Origin: JACQQW01 sp964520655
Lineage (GTDB): Bacteria > Omnitrophota > Gorgyraeia > Zapsychrales > Fredricksoniimonadaceae
NCBI GenBank assembly: GCA_964520655.1
Contig: CAZFNI010000016.1
Coordinates: forward strand, 1-53,120
Direction of reading: 5' to 3'
DNA: 53,120 bases
Under the pieces are notes generated by a model, which saw nothing but the letters and a program-made list of their open reading frames with translations, made no database searches and was not told where the DNA came from. Of this stretch, positions 23,616-31,318 are shown piece by piece. Both the position numbers and the translations under genes were made by a program. How positions within the stretch are numbered: position 1 is the stretch's first letter; the number at the start of each line of letters is the position of its first letter.

Positions 23616-23807
23616 ATGATATTTGATGCCCAGGCCAAAGAGTTTGAAGGGAAGTCCACGGAAGAAGCAATAGAGAAAGCCGAAAAAGCTTTAGGCGTTT
23701 CACGTGAAACGCTTGATATCAAGATCGTTTGTGAAGAACAAAAAGGTTTGTTTGGAATGGCTGGGGCAAAAAGAGCCAAGATCAAAGCAGCAGTAAAGAA
23801 AAAGTAA
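23616..23807 (+). CDS. Jag_N-only protein (truncated KhpB/Jag)
   Basis: 63 residues beginning MIFDAQAKEFEGKSTEEAIE, then AEKALGVSRETLDIKIVCEE and KGLFGMAGAKRAKI. This is the Jag_N domain found at the start of KhpB/Jag next to yidC. The KH and R3H RNA-binding domains that normally follow are absent: the frame ends in a Lys-rich tail and parA starts 48 bases later with nothing KH-like between. A perfect parS site (23697-23710) lies within the codons for GVSRET. The start is 1 base after the yidC stop. Confidence 0.75.
   Translation: MIFDAQAKEFEGKSTEEAIEKAEKALGVSRETLDIKIVCEEQKGLFGMAGAKRAKIKAAVKKK
23697..23710. promoter_or_regulatory. parS site (within the Jag_N gene)
   Basis: The 14-base palindrome GTTTCACGTGAAAC matches the core of the bacterial parS consensus bound by ParB. 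It is embedded in coding sequence, 160 bases before parA. Confidence 0.9.
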
Positions 23808-23822
23808 TAACCGCAGCATTTT

Positions 23823-23836
23823 GTTTCACGTGAAAC
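23823..23836. promoter_or_regulatory. parS site (upstream of parA)
   Basis: A second perfect GTTTCACGTGAAAC, preceded by TT and 20 bases before the parA ATG. The pair is 126 bases apart. ParB nucleation here could both organise the origin and affect parAB expression. Confidence 0.92.
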
Positions 23837-23855
23837 GCGACAATGCGAGAAAACA

Positions 23856-24626
23856 ATGTCCAGAGTGATTGCAGTATGTAATCAAAAGGGCGGTACGGGC
23901 AAAACAACCACAGCAGTAAACCTTCCTGCGTCTTTGGCAGAGCTGGGCGCAAAAGTTCTTCTGGTGGACATGGATCCTCAGGGGAATGCTACTTCCGGTG
24001 TAGGGATCAATAAAAATGATATCAAATCTTCCGTTTATGATGCGCTTGTGCATAAAGCGCAAATGACAGATATTGTCCAGACTACAAAATACAAAAATTT
24101 ATCCATTGTTCCCTGCAATATTCACCTTACGGGTGCTGAAATTGAGCTTGTCGGGGCTTTATCTCGAGAAAATAGGTTGAAGAAAGCCATTGACAGCGTC
24201 AAAGAGCGGTATGATTATGTTTTTATTGATTCTCCGCCTTCCCTTGGGTTATTAACGCTCAATGCGCTGGTAGCTGCAGATTCAATCCTTATTCCTATTC
24301 AATGCGAGTTCTATGCTCTGGAGGGGGTATCACAGCTGCTGCATACCATTGAATTGATCCGAGAAGGCTTAAATCCTGGACTTGCCATTGAGGGAGTTTT
24401 GATGACAATGGCAGACTTTAGAACGAATTTAACCAATGAAGTTATTAAAGAGATCAACACGTATTTTAAGGATAAAGTTTATAAGTCTATTATCCCCAGG
24501 AACATACGTCTCAGCGAAGCTCCGAGTTTCGGGAAGCCCATTAATTATTACGACCCTAATTCAGCGGGGGCAGTCAAATATAAAGAGTTGGCTCAGGAGA
24601 TATTAGGAGATCAGAATGGAAAATAA
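23856..24626 (+). CDS. parA: Chromosome partitioning ATPase ParA (Soj)
   Basis: 256 residues. The deviant Walker A is KGGTGKTTTAVNL with the signature Lys, then LLVDMDPQGNATSG, YVFIDSPPSLGLLTLNAL and IPRNIRLSEAPSFGKP. It is typical of chromosomal ParA/Soj without an N-terminal HTH. It forms a DNA-bound ATP dimer that moves the ParB-parS complex. Its end overlaps parB by 11 bases. Confidence 0.95.
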   Translation: MSRVIAVCNQKGGTGKTTTAVNLPASLAELGAKVLLVDMDPQGNATSGVGINKNDIKSSVYDALVHKAQMTDIVQTTKYKNLSIVPCNIHLTGAEIELVGALSRENRLKKAIDSVKERYDYVFIDSPPSLGLLTLNALVAADSILIPIQCEFYALEGVSQLLHTIELIREGLNPGLAIEGVLMTMADFRTNLTNEVIKEINTYFKDKVYKSIIPRNIRLSEAPSFGKPINYYDPNSAGAVKYKELAQEILGDQNGK

Positions 24627-25473
24627 AGTTTTAGGAAAAGGGCTATCAGCATTAATTTCCAAGAATAATTTCCAGACTGGAAATGCGGATGAAGGCAAAA
24701 GCAATGCTATTGACGTTAAATTAATCAAAAATAACAGTCTTCAGCCGCGTTTGGTCTATGATAAAGAAAAGCTGGATGAGTTAAAGGCTTCTATTAAAGA
24801 AAAAGGTGTTCTACAGCCGATCTTGATCAGACCATCTGGGGATAAGTATGAGGTTGTGGCGGGAGAGAGGCGTTTAAGAGCTGCCAGGGAGCTTGGTTTG
24901 ACCCAGGTGCCGGTCATTATCAAGCATGTTACAGATAGAGAGGCCCTTGTCCTGGCGCTCGTCGAGAATATTCAGCGTGAGGAATTAAACGGCATCGAGG
25001 AGGCCAAGGCCTATAAACGCCTGGTTGACGAGTTTGAATTCACCCAGGATACAGTGGCTCAATCGTTGGGGAAGGACCGCAGCACGGTGAGTAATTTGCT
25101 GCGTCTGTTAAAATTGCCGGTTCCAGTACAGGACATGGTGTCATCCGGCAAGCTCTCCGTCGGACATGCCCGGGCGCTCTTGACGCTTGAGAATAGCGAC
25201 GAGCAGATCAAGCTGGCCAAAGAAACAGCGGCAAAGAGTTTATCAGTCAGGCAGGTTGAATCGGCGGTTCAGAAACAGATCTCCTCAAAAACGGGTAAGT
25301 TGAAATCAAAGGCGTCCTCCAAAAGCAGGGACATTCAGATCCTTGAGGAGGAATTGAGCCGCACCCTTGGGACAAAAGTTGTTGTTGAGGATAAAAAGAA
25401 CAAGGGCAAGCTTGTTATTGAATATTATTCACTCGATGATCTAGACCGCATCCTGGAGGTTATCCGTCGATGA
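24616..25473 (+). CDS. parB: Chromosome partitioning protein ParB (Spo0J)
   Basis: 285 residues. The N-terminal GKGLSALIS is the ParA-contacting peptide. The CTP-binding ParB/Srx domain contains LQPILIRPSG and VAGERRLRAARELG. The helix-turn-helix parS reader (FTQDTVAQSLGKDRSTVSNLLRLLKLP region) and a C-terminal dimer domain follow (LEEELSRTLGTKV). Two parS sites lie close by. Its end overlaps ndk by 4 bases. Confidence 0.95.
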   Translation: MENKVLGKGLSALISKNNFQTGNADEGKSNAIDVKLIKNNSLQPRLVYDKEKLDELKASIKEKGVLQPILIRPSGDKYEVVAGERRLRAARELGLTQVPVIIKHVTDREALVLALVENIQREELNGIEEAKAYKRLVDEFEFTQDTVAQSLGKDRSTVSNLLRLLKLPVPVQDMVSSGKLSVGHARALLTLENSDEQIKLAKETAAKSLSVRQVESAVQKQISSKTGKLKSKASSKSRDIQILEEELSRTLGTKVVVEDKKNKGKLVIEYYSLDDLDRILEVIRR

Positions 25474-25928
25474 AAGAAGAGGTTTTGGTCATTATCAAGC
25501 CGGATGGGATGCGTAAAAGGATCACCGGGGAAGTTGTGGATCAATTCTTGGACAGCGGCCTGGTCTTGCGGGCCATGAAAGCTGTTGCGGTCAAAAAACC
25601 GTTAGCCCAGAAACATTACGGCCATTTAAAGGATCAATTCTTTTTTAAGCAGATCGTTTCCTACTTATGCGGCGACCTTCACGACGGACATCCAGTCATT
25701 GCCATGGTCTTATTCGGCGAGGGGGCTATCGCCAAGTGTCGCAGCATCGCCGGGGCCACAAATCCCGAGGATGCTGACCCTGTCTCTGTTCGGGGGAAAT
25801 TCGGCAGGATCACGACCAAGGGCGTCTATGAGAATCTGGTCCATGTTTCGTCCTCAAAAGAGGAAGCGGTCAGAGAAATAAAATTGTGGTTCAAAAAGAG
25901 CGAGCTGTTAACGCGGGCGCAACGTTGA
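25470..25928 (+). CDS. ndk: Nucleoside diphosphate kinase
   Basis: 152 residues. VLVIIKPDGMRK opens the fold. GATNPEDADPVSVRGKFG matches the NDK nucleotide-binding stretch, and NLVHVSSSKEEA carries the phosphorylated His (NxxHxSDS in most enzymes; here the Gly-Ser-Asp after His reads Val-Ser-Ser). It transfers gamma-phosphate between NTPs and NDPs. The ATGA overlap with parB suggests coupled translation. Confidence 0.92.
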   Translation: MKEEVLVIIKPDGMRKRITGEVVDQFLDSGLVLRAMKAVAVKKPLAQKHYGHLKDQFFFKQIVSYLCGDLHDGHPVIAMVLFGEGAIAKCRSIAGATNPEDADPVSVRGKFGRITTKGVYENLVHVSSSKEEAVREIKLWFKKSELLTRAQR

Positions 25929-25939
25929 AAAGGAATGTT

Positions 25940-26761
25940 ATGATCACAGGGATGACGGGTTTTGGGGCCGCTGATTTTAATGTGGCAAAGGTCAAGGGTA
26001 CAGTTGAGATCAAAACGGTCAATCACCGTTATTTAGATCCGGCTTATTATCTTCCGTCTGGGTTCTCCAGTTATGAAGAACGGATCGGCAAGCTGATCGC
26101 CAGGAATGTCAAGCGCGGGCGGGTCACGGTATCGGTCAAGATCACAGAGAAGCCTCAAGTGAATGTCACGATCAATCATGACGCGGTCAAACGGTACATG
26201 GTTTTTGGAAAAAGTCTGTCTAAGCAGTTTGGCGTACGCAATGATCTTAACGTGGCGGACATCATGCGTTTGCCCGGCGTTGTCGAAGCGAAAGAGGTTT
26301 TTGTGGATGCACCGACGCTGTGGCCGGGTGTTTCCAAGGCGATCGAAAAAGCTTTGTCGTCGGTGGTGGCTATGCGAAAGAGAGAAGGGGTCGCACTGCG
26401 AGCAGATATCAGCGGTCATTTAAGCCGTATGCAAAAACGGCTTGGGCAGATCAAGGCGCGGGCGTTAAAGCTGCTGAAAGAAAAAAAGGCGGTAGCCAGC
26501 CCCGAAGAATTTGCTTCCTTTCAAAAGAGCAATGATATTAACGAAGAGCTCTCACGGTTGTCGCACCATATCGACGAGGCCAAGTCGCTGCTGTCGTTAA
26601 ATCAAGAGGCCGGCAAGAAGTTGGATTTTATCGCGCAGGAAATGCAGCGCGAAACGAATACAATAGGGTCAAAAGTACAGGACAAAGACATTTCCGCGAT
26701 CGTCATTGCCCTAAAAAGCAAGGTCGAAAAGATCCGCGAGCAGGCCAATAATGTCGAGTAA
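25940..26761 (+). CDS. YicC-family endoribonuclease
   Basis: 273 residues from ATG 25940 (MITGMTGFGAADF), the canonical start of the family; AAGGA lies upstream. Landmarks are EIKTVNHRYLDPAYYLP, KRGRVTVSVKI and the C-terminal DFIAQEMQRETNTIGSK with a final EKIREQANNVE. YicC proteins are RNA-processing enzymes, and the gene commonly precedes gmk and rpoZ as it does here. It overlaps gmk by 11 bases. Confidence 0.9.
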   Translation: MITGMTGFGAADFNVAKVKGTVEIKTVNHRYLDPAYYLPSGFSSYEERIGKLIARNVKRGRVTVSVKITEKPQVNVTINHDAVKRYMVFGKSLSKQFGVRNDLNVADIMRLPGVVEAKEVFVDAPTLWPGVSKAIEKALSSVVAMRKREGVALRADISGHLSRMQKRLGQIKARALKLLKEKKAVASPEEFASFQKSNDINEELSRLSHHIDEAKSLLSLNQEAGKKLDFIAQEMQRETNTIGSKVQDKDISAIVIALKSKVEKIREQANNVE

Positions 26762-27335
26762 TTTGCCGGGTAAGGTCATTATTTTATCAGGTCCGTCAGG
26801 ATCGGGAAAAACGACGCTGCATAAGGCGCTTCTCAATGATTCCAGGTTCAAAGGCAAGTTGGTCAAATCGGTGTCTGCCACGACCAGAGAAAAACGGGAA
26901 GGTGAGCGTGCGGGCAAAGATTATATATTTTTGACGCGCCCGGTCTTTGAAAGCAGGATCAAAAAGAATTTTTTTCTGGAATGGGAAAAGGTATTTGATA
27001 ATTATTACGGCACTCCCAGGCAGCAGGTCTTGAAATTGTTGCGCAAGGGCAAGCATGTCCTGCTGTGCATTGATGTCAAAGGCGCTGCCCATGTGCGCAA
27101 GGAATTTCCGGAGGCGTTCTCCATTTTTATCAAGACGCCCACCATGAAGATCTTGCAGGAGAGATTAAAGCAAAGGGCGTCAGAGTCCAATGAATCGTTG
27201 AGCTTAAGACTTAAGGTTGCCCGCAGAGAAATGAAGGAAGCCAAACAGTATGACCGGGTGGTCACCAATGGCCGGCTGGAGAGGGCTTGCAAGGATTTAA
27301 GCGCGATCGTGCTGGATGCCATCAGCATTCATTGA
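26751..27335 (+). CDS. gmk: Guanylate kinase
   Basis: 194 residues. The P-loop is IILSGPSGSGKTTLHKALL. SVSATTREKREGERAGKDY is the GMP-binding segment and FFLEWEKVFDNYYGTP the lid region. RLKVARREMKEAKQYDRVVTN is the family C-terminus. It phosphorylates GMP to GDP. The rpoZ promoter overlaps its stop codon. Confidence 0.95.
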   Translation: MSSNLPGKVIILSGPSGSGKTTLHKALLNDSRFKGKLVKSVSATTREKREGERAGKDYIFLTRPVFESRIKKNFFLEWEKVFDNYYGTPRQQVLKLLRKGKHVLLCIDVKGAAHVRKEFPEAFSIFIKTPTMKILQERLKQRASESNESLSLRLKVARREMKEAKQYDRVVTNGRLERACKDLSAIVLDAISIH

Positions 27336-27360
27336 CATTTAGACGGTCTTGTGTTATAAA
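27332..27360 (+). promoter_or_regulatory. Promoter of rpoZ-coaC
   Basis: A consensus TTGACA (27332-27337), 17 bases and TATAAA (27355-27360). It overlaps the gmk stop codon and lies 58 bases before rpoZ. One of the best-matching promoters in the window. Confidence 0.8.
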
Positions 27361-27418
27361 ATGCGTTTCACCAAAACCGTCAGTTCGGCCGTAAGGCCAT
27401 TTTAAGGAGGCAGTACCT

Positions 27419-27652
27419 ATGGCATATCAGCCGTTAGAGCAACTATTACCCAAAGCCGCGGGCAGTGTTTATAAACTGGTGCGCATGGCCTCACGCCGCG
27501 CGCTTGAGATCAGTGAAACAGGAACGCGGTTGGTCCAGATGCCGATGAATACGAAATTGACGACGGTGGCCTTGACCGAGATCAAGGGCGCGAAAGTCGT
27601 TGAGAAAAGCTGCTCTAAAGAATTTGAAGACAAGGCCGGCAGCAAGAAATAA
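27419..27652 (+). CDS. rpoZ: RNA polymerase omega subunit
   Basis: 77 residues. LEQLLPKAAGSVYKLVRMASRRALEI is the omega pattern (xxLLxKxxSxYxLVxxAAxRAxxL), followed by a short tail with KLTTVALTEIKGAKV. Omega stabilises beta-prime and completes the polymerase. GGAGG lies upstream. Its place after gmk and before coaC is conventional. Confidence 0.9.
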   Translation: MAYQPLEQLLPKAAGSVYKLVRMASRRALEISETGTRLVQMPMNTKLTTVALTEIKGAKVVEKSCSKEFEDKAGSKK

Positions 27653-27654
27653 AT

Positions 27655-28188
27655 ATGACGAAAAAGCCACGAACGATCGTTCTGGGAGTTTGCGGCAGTA
27701 TCGCTGCGTACAAGGCGTGCGACATCATCCGCCGTTTGCAGGATAATGGCGCGGATGTCACGGTAGTGATGACCCAGGAGGCAGAGCAATTCATTACGCC
27801 TTTGTCGCTTTCTGTTCTGTCGGGCAAGGATGCGTTATGTGGTATGTTTGAGGGCGGGGCCTGGGGTATGGCGCATATCAATCTGGCCAAGGACACGGAC
27901 GCGCTTTTGATCGCACCAGCGACGGCGAATATTTTAGCGAAGCTGGCACACGGCCTTGCGGATGACCTTTTAAGCACTTTGGTTTTGGCCTATAAGAAAG
28001 AAATTTGGATCGCGCCTGCCATGAACGACGATATGTATGCCAACGCGGCCGTCCAGGAAAATTGCACCGTTTTGAAAGCGCGCGGGTTTAAATTCATTGA
28101 ACCCGTCAAGGGCAAGCTGGCTTGCGGCGTATACGGCGTCGGCCATTTGGCAGACGTTGAGGATATTGTGAAGGCTGTATTGAGATAA
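27655..28188 (+). CDS. coaC: Phosphopantothenoylcysteine decarboxylase (CoaC flavoprotein)
   Basis: 177 residues, about the length of the CoaC half of bifunctional CoaBC. The flavoprotein fold shows VCGSIAAYKACDIIRRLQ, active-site His in MAHINLAKDTDALLIAPATAN, the PAMNDDMY motif and the Cys-containing KLACGVYGVGHL. It decarboxylates 4'-phospho-N-pantothenoylcysteine in CoA synthesis. No CoaB domain follows; tRNA-Leu begins 6 bases after the stop. Confidence 0.9.
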   Translation: MTKKPRTIVLGVCGSIAAYKACDIIRRLQDNGADVTVVMTQEAEQFITPLSLSVLSGKDALCGMFEGGAWGMAHINLAKDTDALLIAPATANILAKLAHGLADDLLSTLVLAYKKEIWIAPAMNDDMYANAAVQENCTVLKARGFKFIEPVKGKLACGVYGVGHLADVEDIVKAVLR

Positions 28189-28194
28189 TTAGTC

Positions 28195-28278
28195 GGGCGG
28201 GTGGTGGAATAGGTATACACGCAGGACTTAAAATCCTGTGATCGCAAGGTCATGAGGGTTCAATTCCCTCCCCGCCCA
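28195..28278 (+). tRNA. tRNA-Leu (TAA)
   Basis: 84 bases, type II. Acceptor GGGCGGG/CCCGCCC with discriminator A, anticodon loop CTTAAAA (TAA), a long variable arm and T arm GAGGGTTCAATTCCCTC. CCA is not encoded. Confidence 0.95.
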
Positions 28279-28295
28279 TTTTCAGAGTTGGCGGA

Positions 28296-28477
28296 GTGTT
28301 CCGAAGGAACACAGAAAAGAGTTGTTAAGAGAAAAACATGGTTTTTCTCTTAAGGTTTGCTGATCGAAACAGCAGGAGGGGTTTGACAGTCCCAACGAAG
28401 TTGGGACGCCAGATGGGGAACCTTGGTTCCCCAAATGGGGAGTTCCGATCCCCTCGAATAAAATATTAGATCGGAAC
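28296..28477. repeat. Array of five hairpins between tRNA-Leu and tRNA-Cys
   Basis: Five consecutive inverted repeats fill the 200-base spacer: 7 bp with GAA loop (28296-28312), 13 bp with ATG loop (28325-28353), 8 bp with GAA loop (28389-28407), about 8-9 bp with a CTTG tip (28414-28433) and 9 bp with an 18-base loop (28442-28477). None is followed by a clear T-run. A T-arm-like stretch lies at 28436-28454. No protein frame is credible. Candidate processing spacers, a structured RNA or the remains of an ancient tRNA or insertion. Confidence 0.6.
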
Positions 28478-28480
28478 GAC

Positions 28481-28552
28481 GGCGGGGTAGCCAAGTGGTA
28501 AGGCAGCGGTCTGCAAAACCGCTATTCACCGGTTCGATTCCGGTCCTCGCCT
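28481..28552 (+). tRNA. tRNA-Cys (GCA)
   Basis: 72 bases. Acceptor GGCGGGG/CCTCGCC with one G-T pair, U73 discriminator (the tRNA-Cys identity base), anticodon loop CTGCAAA (GCA), T arm CCGGTTCGATTCCGG. CCA is encoded at 28553-28555. Confidence 0.95.
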
Positions 28553-28563
28553 CCAGATCTTCT

Positions 28564-28638
28564 GGACCCGTAGCTCAGTTTGGTTAGAGCGTTTCCTTGA
28601 CATGGAAAAGGTCACAGGTTCGAGTCCTGTCGGGTCCA
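28564..28638 (+). tRNA. tRNA-Val (GAC)
   Basis: 75 bases. Acceptor GGACCCG/CGGGTCC with discriminator A, anticodon loop TTGACAT (GAC), T arm ACAGGTTCGAGTCCTGT. CCA is not encoded. Its last 18 bases recur at 28745-28762. Confidence 0.95.
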
Positions 28639-28744
28639 TTTTGATATTTCAGGACGAGAAGTGAGCCCGCTTATAAAGCGCGACGGATAGGAGCGGTTTA
28701 TGGGCGAGTGCCTGACCGAAGCGAGCATAAGCGAGCGGAGGCAG

Positions 28745-28762
28745 CGAGTCCTGTCGGGTCCA
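28745..28762 (+). repeat. Duplicated 3' end of tRNA-Val
   Basis: Eighteen bases identical to the tRNA-Val 3' end (28621-28638), starting 124 bases later and here followed by CCA. The intervening sequence (28639-28744) has no tRNA 5' half and no gene. This is how a remnant attachment site or a deleted second tRNA would look. Confidence 0.6.
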
Positions 28763-28781
28763 CCAGAGAATTTACAACATT

Positions 28782-30512
28782 ATGGATTATTCCCGCGACA
28801 TTGATAAATTACGGCACACCGCCTCCCATGTGATGGCCCAGGCCGTCAAAGAGCTTTGGCCCGAGGTCAAGGTCACGATAGGTCCTGCCATCGAGAACGG
28901 TTTCTATTACGATTTTGACAAAAAAGAGCCTTTTTCCGAGGACGATCTGCGTAAGATCGAGAAGGCGATGTACCGCATCGTCAACAAGAACCTCCCCATG
29001 ACCAAGACCATGCTGCCGCGCCAGGAGGCGATCAAGAAGTTCGCGGCCATGAACGAAGATTATAAAGTTGAGCTGATCGAAGGTCTTTCTGACGAGCAAG
29101 TGTCTCTGTATCACACAGGCAATGAATTTGTCGACCTGTGCAAAGGTCCGCATGTGGCCTCAACGGGTTTGATCAAGGGATTAAAACTGTTGTCTGTCGC
29201 CGGCGCGTATTGGCGGGGCGATGAGAATAAGCCCATGCTCCAGCGTATTTACGGGACGGCATTCTTCACCCAGAAAGAGCTGGATGAATATCTCAAGATG
29301 CTCGAGGAGGCCGCCAAGCGCGACCACCGCAAGATCGCCACGCAATTGGACCTGTTCCACATTTATCAGGAAACCGCCGGGGCGGGACTGATCTTTTATC
29401 ATCCCAACGGCGCTATGCTGCGCAAACTCATCGAAGATTATGTGCGCGAGGAGCATTTGGCACGCGGCTATCAACTGGTGCATACCCCCAACATCCTAAA
29501 AGGAAAATTGTGGGACATTTCCGGGCACTCGGGACATTATAAAGAGAACATGTATTACTTTAAGGTTGATGAAGAAGAATACGCGGTCAAGCCCATGAAC
29601 TGTCCAGGGCATATTTTGATCTTTAAATCCCAGACACGTTCCTATCGCGACCTTCCCATCCGTTATTTTGAACTGGGCACCGTGTACCGTCAGGAAAAAG
29701 CGGGCGTTTTGCACGGCTTGCTGCGCGTGCGAGGGTTTACCCAGGACGATGCTCATTTATTTCTGCGTGCCGATCAGATAAAAGCGGAAGTCATGGGAGT
29801 GATCGATTTCGTCTTCAAGGTGATGAATGATTTTGGTTTTCATGACCTGCACATTGAACTTTCGACGCAGCCCAAGGATTCCATGGGCGCCCAGGAGAAT
29901 TGGGATAAGGCGACCGCAGCGCTTAAAGACGCGCTTGAGACCAAACAATTGACATACAGCGTCGATGAAGGCGGAGGCGCGTTTTATGGCCCCAAGATCG
30001 ATATAAAATTAAAAGACGCGATCGGACGTTTGTGGCAATGCGGCACGATCCAGTGCGATTTCAATCTGCCTGAACGCTTTGAACTGGAATACACCAATGA
30101 AAGCGGGGCCAAAGAGCGCCCCATCATGCTGCATCGCGCTATTTTAGGGAGCTTGGAACGTTTCATGGGGACGCTCATTGAGCATTACGCCGGGAATTTC
30201 CCATTATGGTTGGCTCCCAATCAGGTTGCCATCATTCCCATCAAGCCGGAACATGAATCTTTCGCTCAAACATTGAAAAAAACCTTAAATGATGCTAAAT
30301 TTAGAGTTGTGGTCGATGACCGCAATGAATCGCTCTCCAAGCGTATCCGCGAAGCATCGGTCAAAAAGATCCCGTATCAATTGGTGATCGGTGACAAGGA
30401 AGTTGCAAGCGCTCAGATCTCGGTGCGTTTGCAAAACGGGCAGGATCTGGGGGTCATGAGCCCATCCGCGCTGATCGAGCGTTTACAGAATCAGATTGTT
30501 GACAAAAAGTAA
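28782..30512 (+). CDS. thrS: Threonyl-tRNA synthetase lacking the TGS domain
   Basis: 576 residues, versus about 640 in most bacteria. The frame starts directly in the editing domain (RHTASHVMAQAVKELWP with HxxxH; DLCKGPHV), so the ~60-residue TGS domain is missing. The catalytic core has KPMNCPGHILIF, IRYFELGTVYRQE and LHRAILGSLERFMG. The anticodon-binding domain follows (LAPNQVAIIPI, VVDDRNESLSKRIREA). No clear ribosome-binding site precedes the ATG. It charges tRNA-Thr and clears Ser-tRNA-Thr. Confidence 0.95.
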   Translation: MDYSRDIDKLRHTASHVMAQAVKELWPEVKVTIGPAIENGFYYDFDKKEPFSEDDLRKIEKAMYRIVNKNLPMTKTMLPRQEAIKKFAAMNEDYKVELIEGLSDEQVSLYHTGNEFVDLCKGPHVASTGLIKGLKLLSVAGAYWRGDENKPMLQRIYGTAFFTQKELDEYLKMLEEAAKRDHRKIATQLDLFHIYQETAGAGLIFYHPNGAMLRKLIEDYVREEHLARGYQLVHTPNILKGKLWDISGHSGHYKENMYYFKVDEEEYAVKPMNCPGHILIFKSQTRSYRDLPIRYFELGTVYRQEKAGVLHGLLRVRGFTQDDAHLFLRADQIKAEVMGVIDFVFKVMNDFGFHDLHIELSTQPKDSMGAQENWDKATAALKDALETKQLTYSVDEGGGAFYGPKIDIKLKDAIGRLWQCGTIQCDFNLPERFELEYTNESGAKERPIMLHRAILGSLERFMGTLIEHYAGNFPLWLAPNQVAIIPIKPEHESFAQTLKKTLNDAKFRVVVDDRNESLSKRIREASVKKIPYQLVIGDKEVASAQISVRLQNGQDLGVMSPSALIERLQNQIVDKK

Positions 30513-30526
30513 AAATCGAGGATAAT
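30499..30526 (+). promoter_or_regulatory. Promoter of infC-rpmI-rplT
   Basis: TTGACA (30499-30504), 16 bases and GATAAT (30521-30526), overlapping the end of thrS. A tiny hairpin TGCC-AAAA-GGCA followed by six T (30537-30554) lies between it and infC, possibly a weak attenuator. Confidence 0.7.
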
Positions 30527-30576
30527 AGGTAACCTTTGCCAAAAGGCATTTTTTATTAACAGGAGGCACGAATACA

Positions 30577-31089
30577 TTGAAGAATATCAGAATCAACAAT
30601 CAAATCCGTAACAAGGAAGTGCGCGTCATCGGTCCTAACTCGGAACAGCTGGGCGTGGTGGCGATCACCAGAGCTTTAGAGCTGGCCAATGAATATGAAT
30701 TGGACTTAGTCGAGGTTGCGCCGACCGCAACACCGCCGGTGTGCCGCATCATTGATTTCAGCAAATATAAATATGATCAGGAAAAGAAAGAACGCAAGGT
30801 CAAGCGCAATCAGCATGTGACGCAGTTAAAGCAGATCCGTCTTAAGCCGCACATCAGCGATCATGACCTGGAGACCAAGATGAAGCAGGCCATCGCATTC
30901 CTGGCTAAAAAAGATAAAGTAAAGATCAATTTAATGTTCCAGGGCAGAGAAATGAGCTTTAGGGATCAATGGAGAACCGTGCTCGATAAAGTGATCGCGC
31001 AAACAACGGAATTTGCCACCATTGAGAAGGAACCCTTGGCTGAAGGCAGAGTGGTGTCAATGGTTTTGGCACCTAAATCAGAAAAATAA
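30577..31089 (+). CDS. infC: Translation initiation factor IF-3
   Basis: 170 residues from a TTG codon preceded by AGGAGG ten bases upstream. INNQIRNKEVRVIGPNSEQLG and LDLVEVAPTATPPVCRIIDFSKYKY mark the N-domain; QIRLKPHISDHDLETKM and VMFQGREM-like LMFQGREMSF mark the C-domain. A rare start codon is characteristic of infC, where IF-3 discriminates against its own mRNA. It heads the conserved infC-rpmI-rplT operon. Confidence 0.95.
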   Translation: MKNIRINNQIRNKEVRVIGPNSEQLGVVAITRALELANEYELDLVEVAPTATPPVCRIIDFSKYKYDQEKKERKVKRNQHVTQLKQIRLKPHISDHDLETKMKQAIAFLAKKDKVKINLMFQGREMSFRDQWRTVLDKVIAQTTEFATIEKEPLAEGRVVSMVLAPKSEK

Positions 31090-31099
31090 AGGTGGTTGT

Positions 31100-31318
31100 A
31101 TGGCAATCGGAAAAAAAGGAAAACTCAAAACGAATAAAGGTGCGGCCAAGCGTTTGCGCATGACCAAAAGCGGTCTGTTAAAGAAACGCAACGCGGGGCG
31201 TCAGCACATCTTAAGCAAGAAAACACGGAAAGCTAAGCGTCAGTTACGCAAAGACGGGTATTTGTCGGCATCTGATGTCAAGCGTATAAGGGGGTTGTTG
31301 CCATATGGTACGAATTAA
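31100..31318 (+). CDS. rpmI: 50S ribosomal protein L35
   Basis: 72 residues from ATG 31100 (MAIGKKGKLKTNKGAAKRL), the standard L35 start. KSGLLKKRNAGRQHILSKK and KRQLRKDGYL follow. It is slightly longer than the usual ~65 residues because its tail overlaps rplT by 14 bases. GGTGG precedes the ATG. Confidence 0.94.
   Translation: MAIGKKGKLKTNKGAAKRLRMTKSGLLKKRNAGRQHILSKKTRKAKRQLRKDGYLSASDVKRIRGLLPYGTN

Noticed and set aside
28436..28454. A further tRNA between tRNA-Leu and tRNA-Cys
   Set aside because: Only a T-arm-like stretch is present; no acceptor stem or anticodon arm can be fitted around it.
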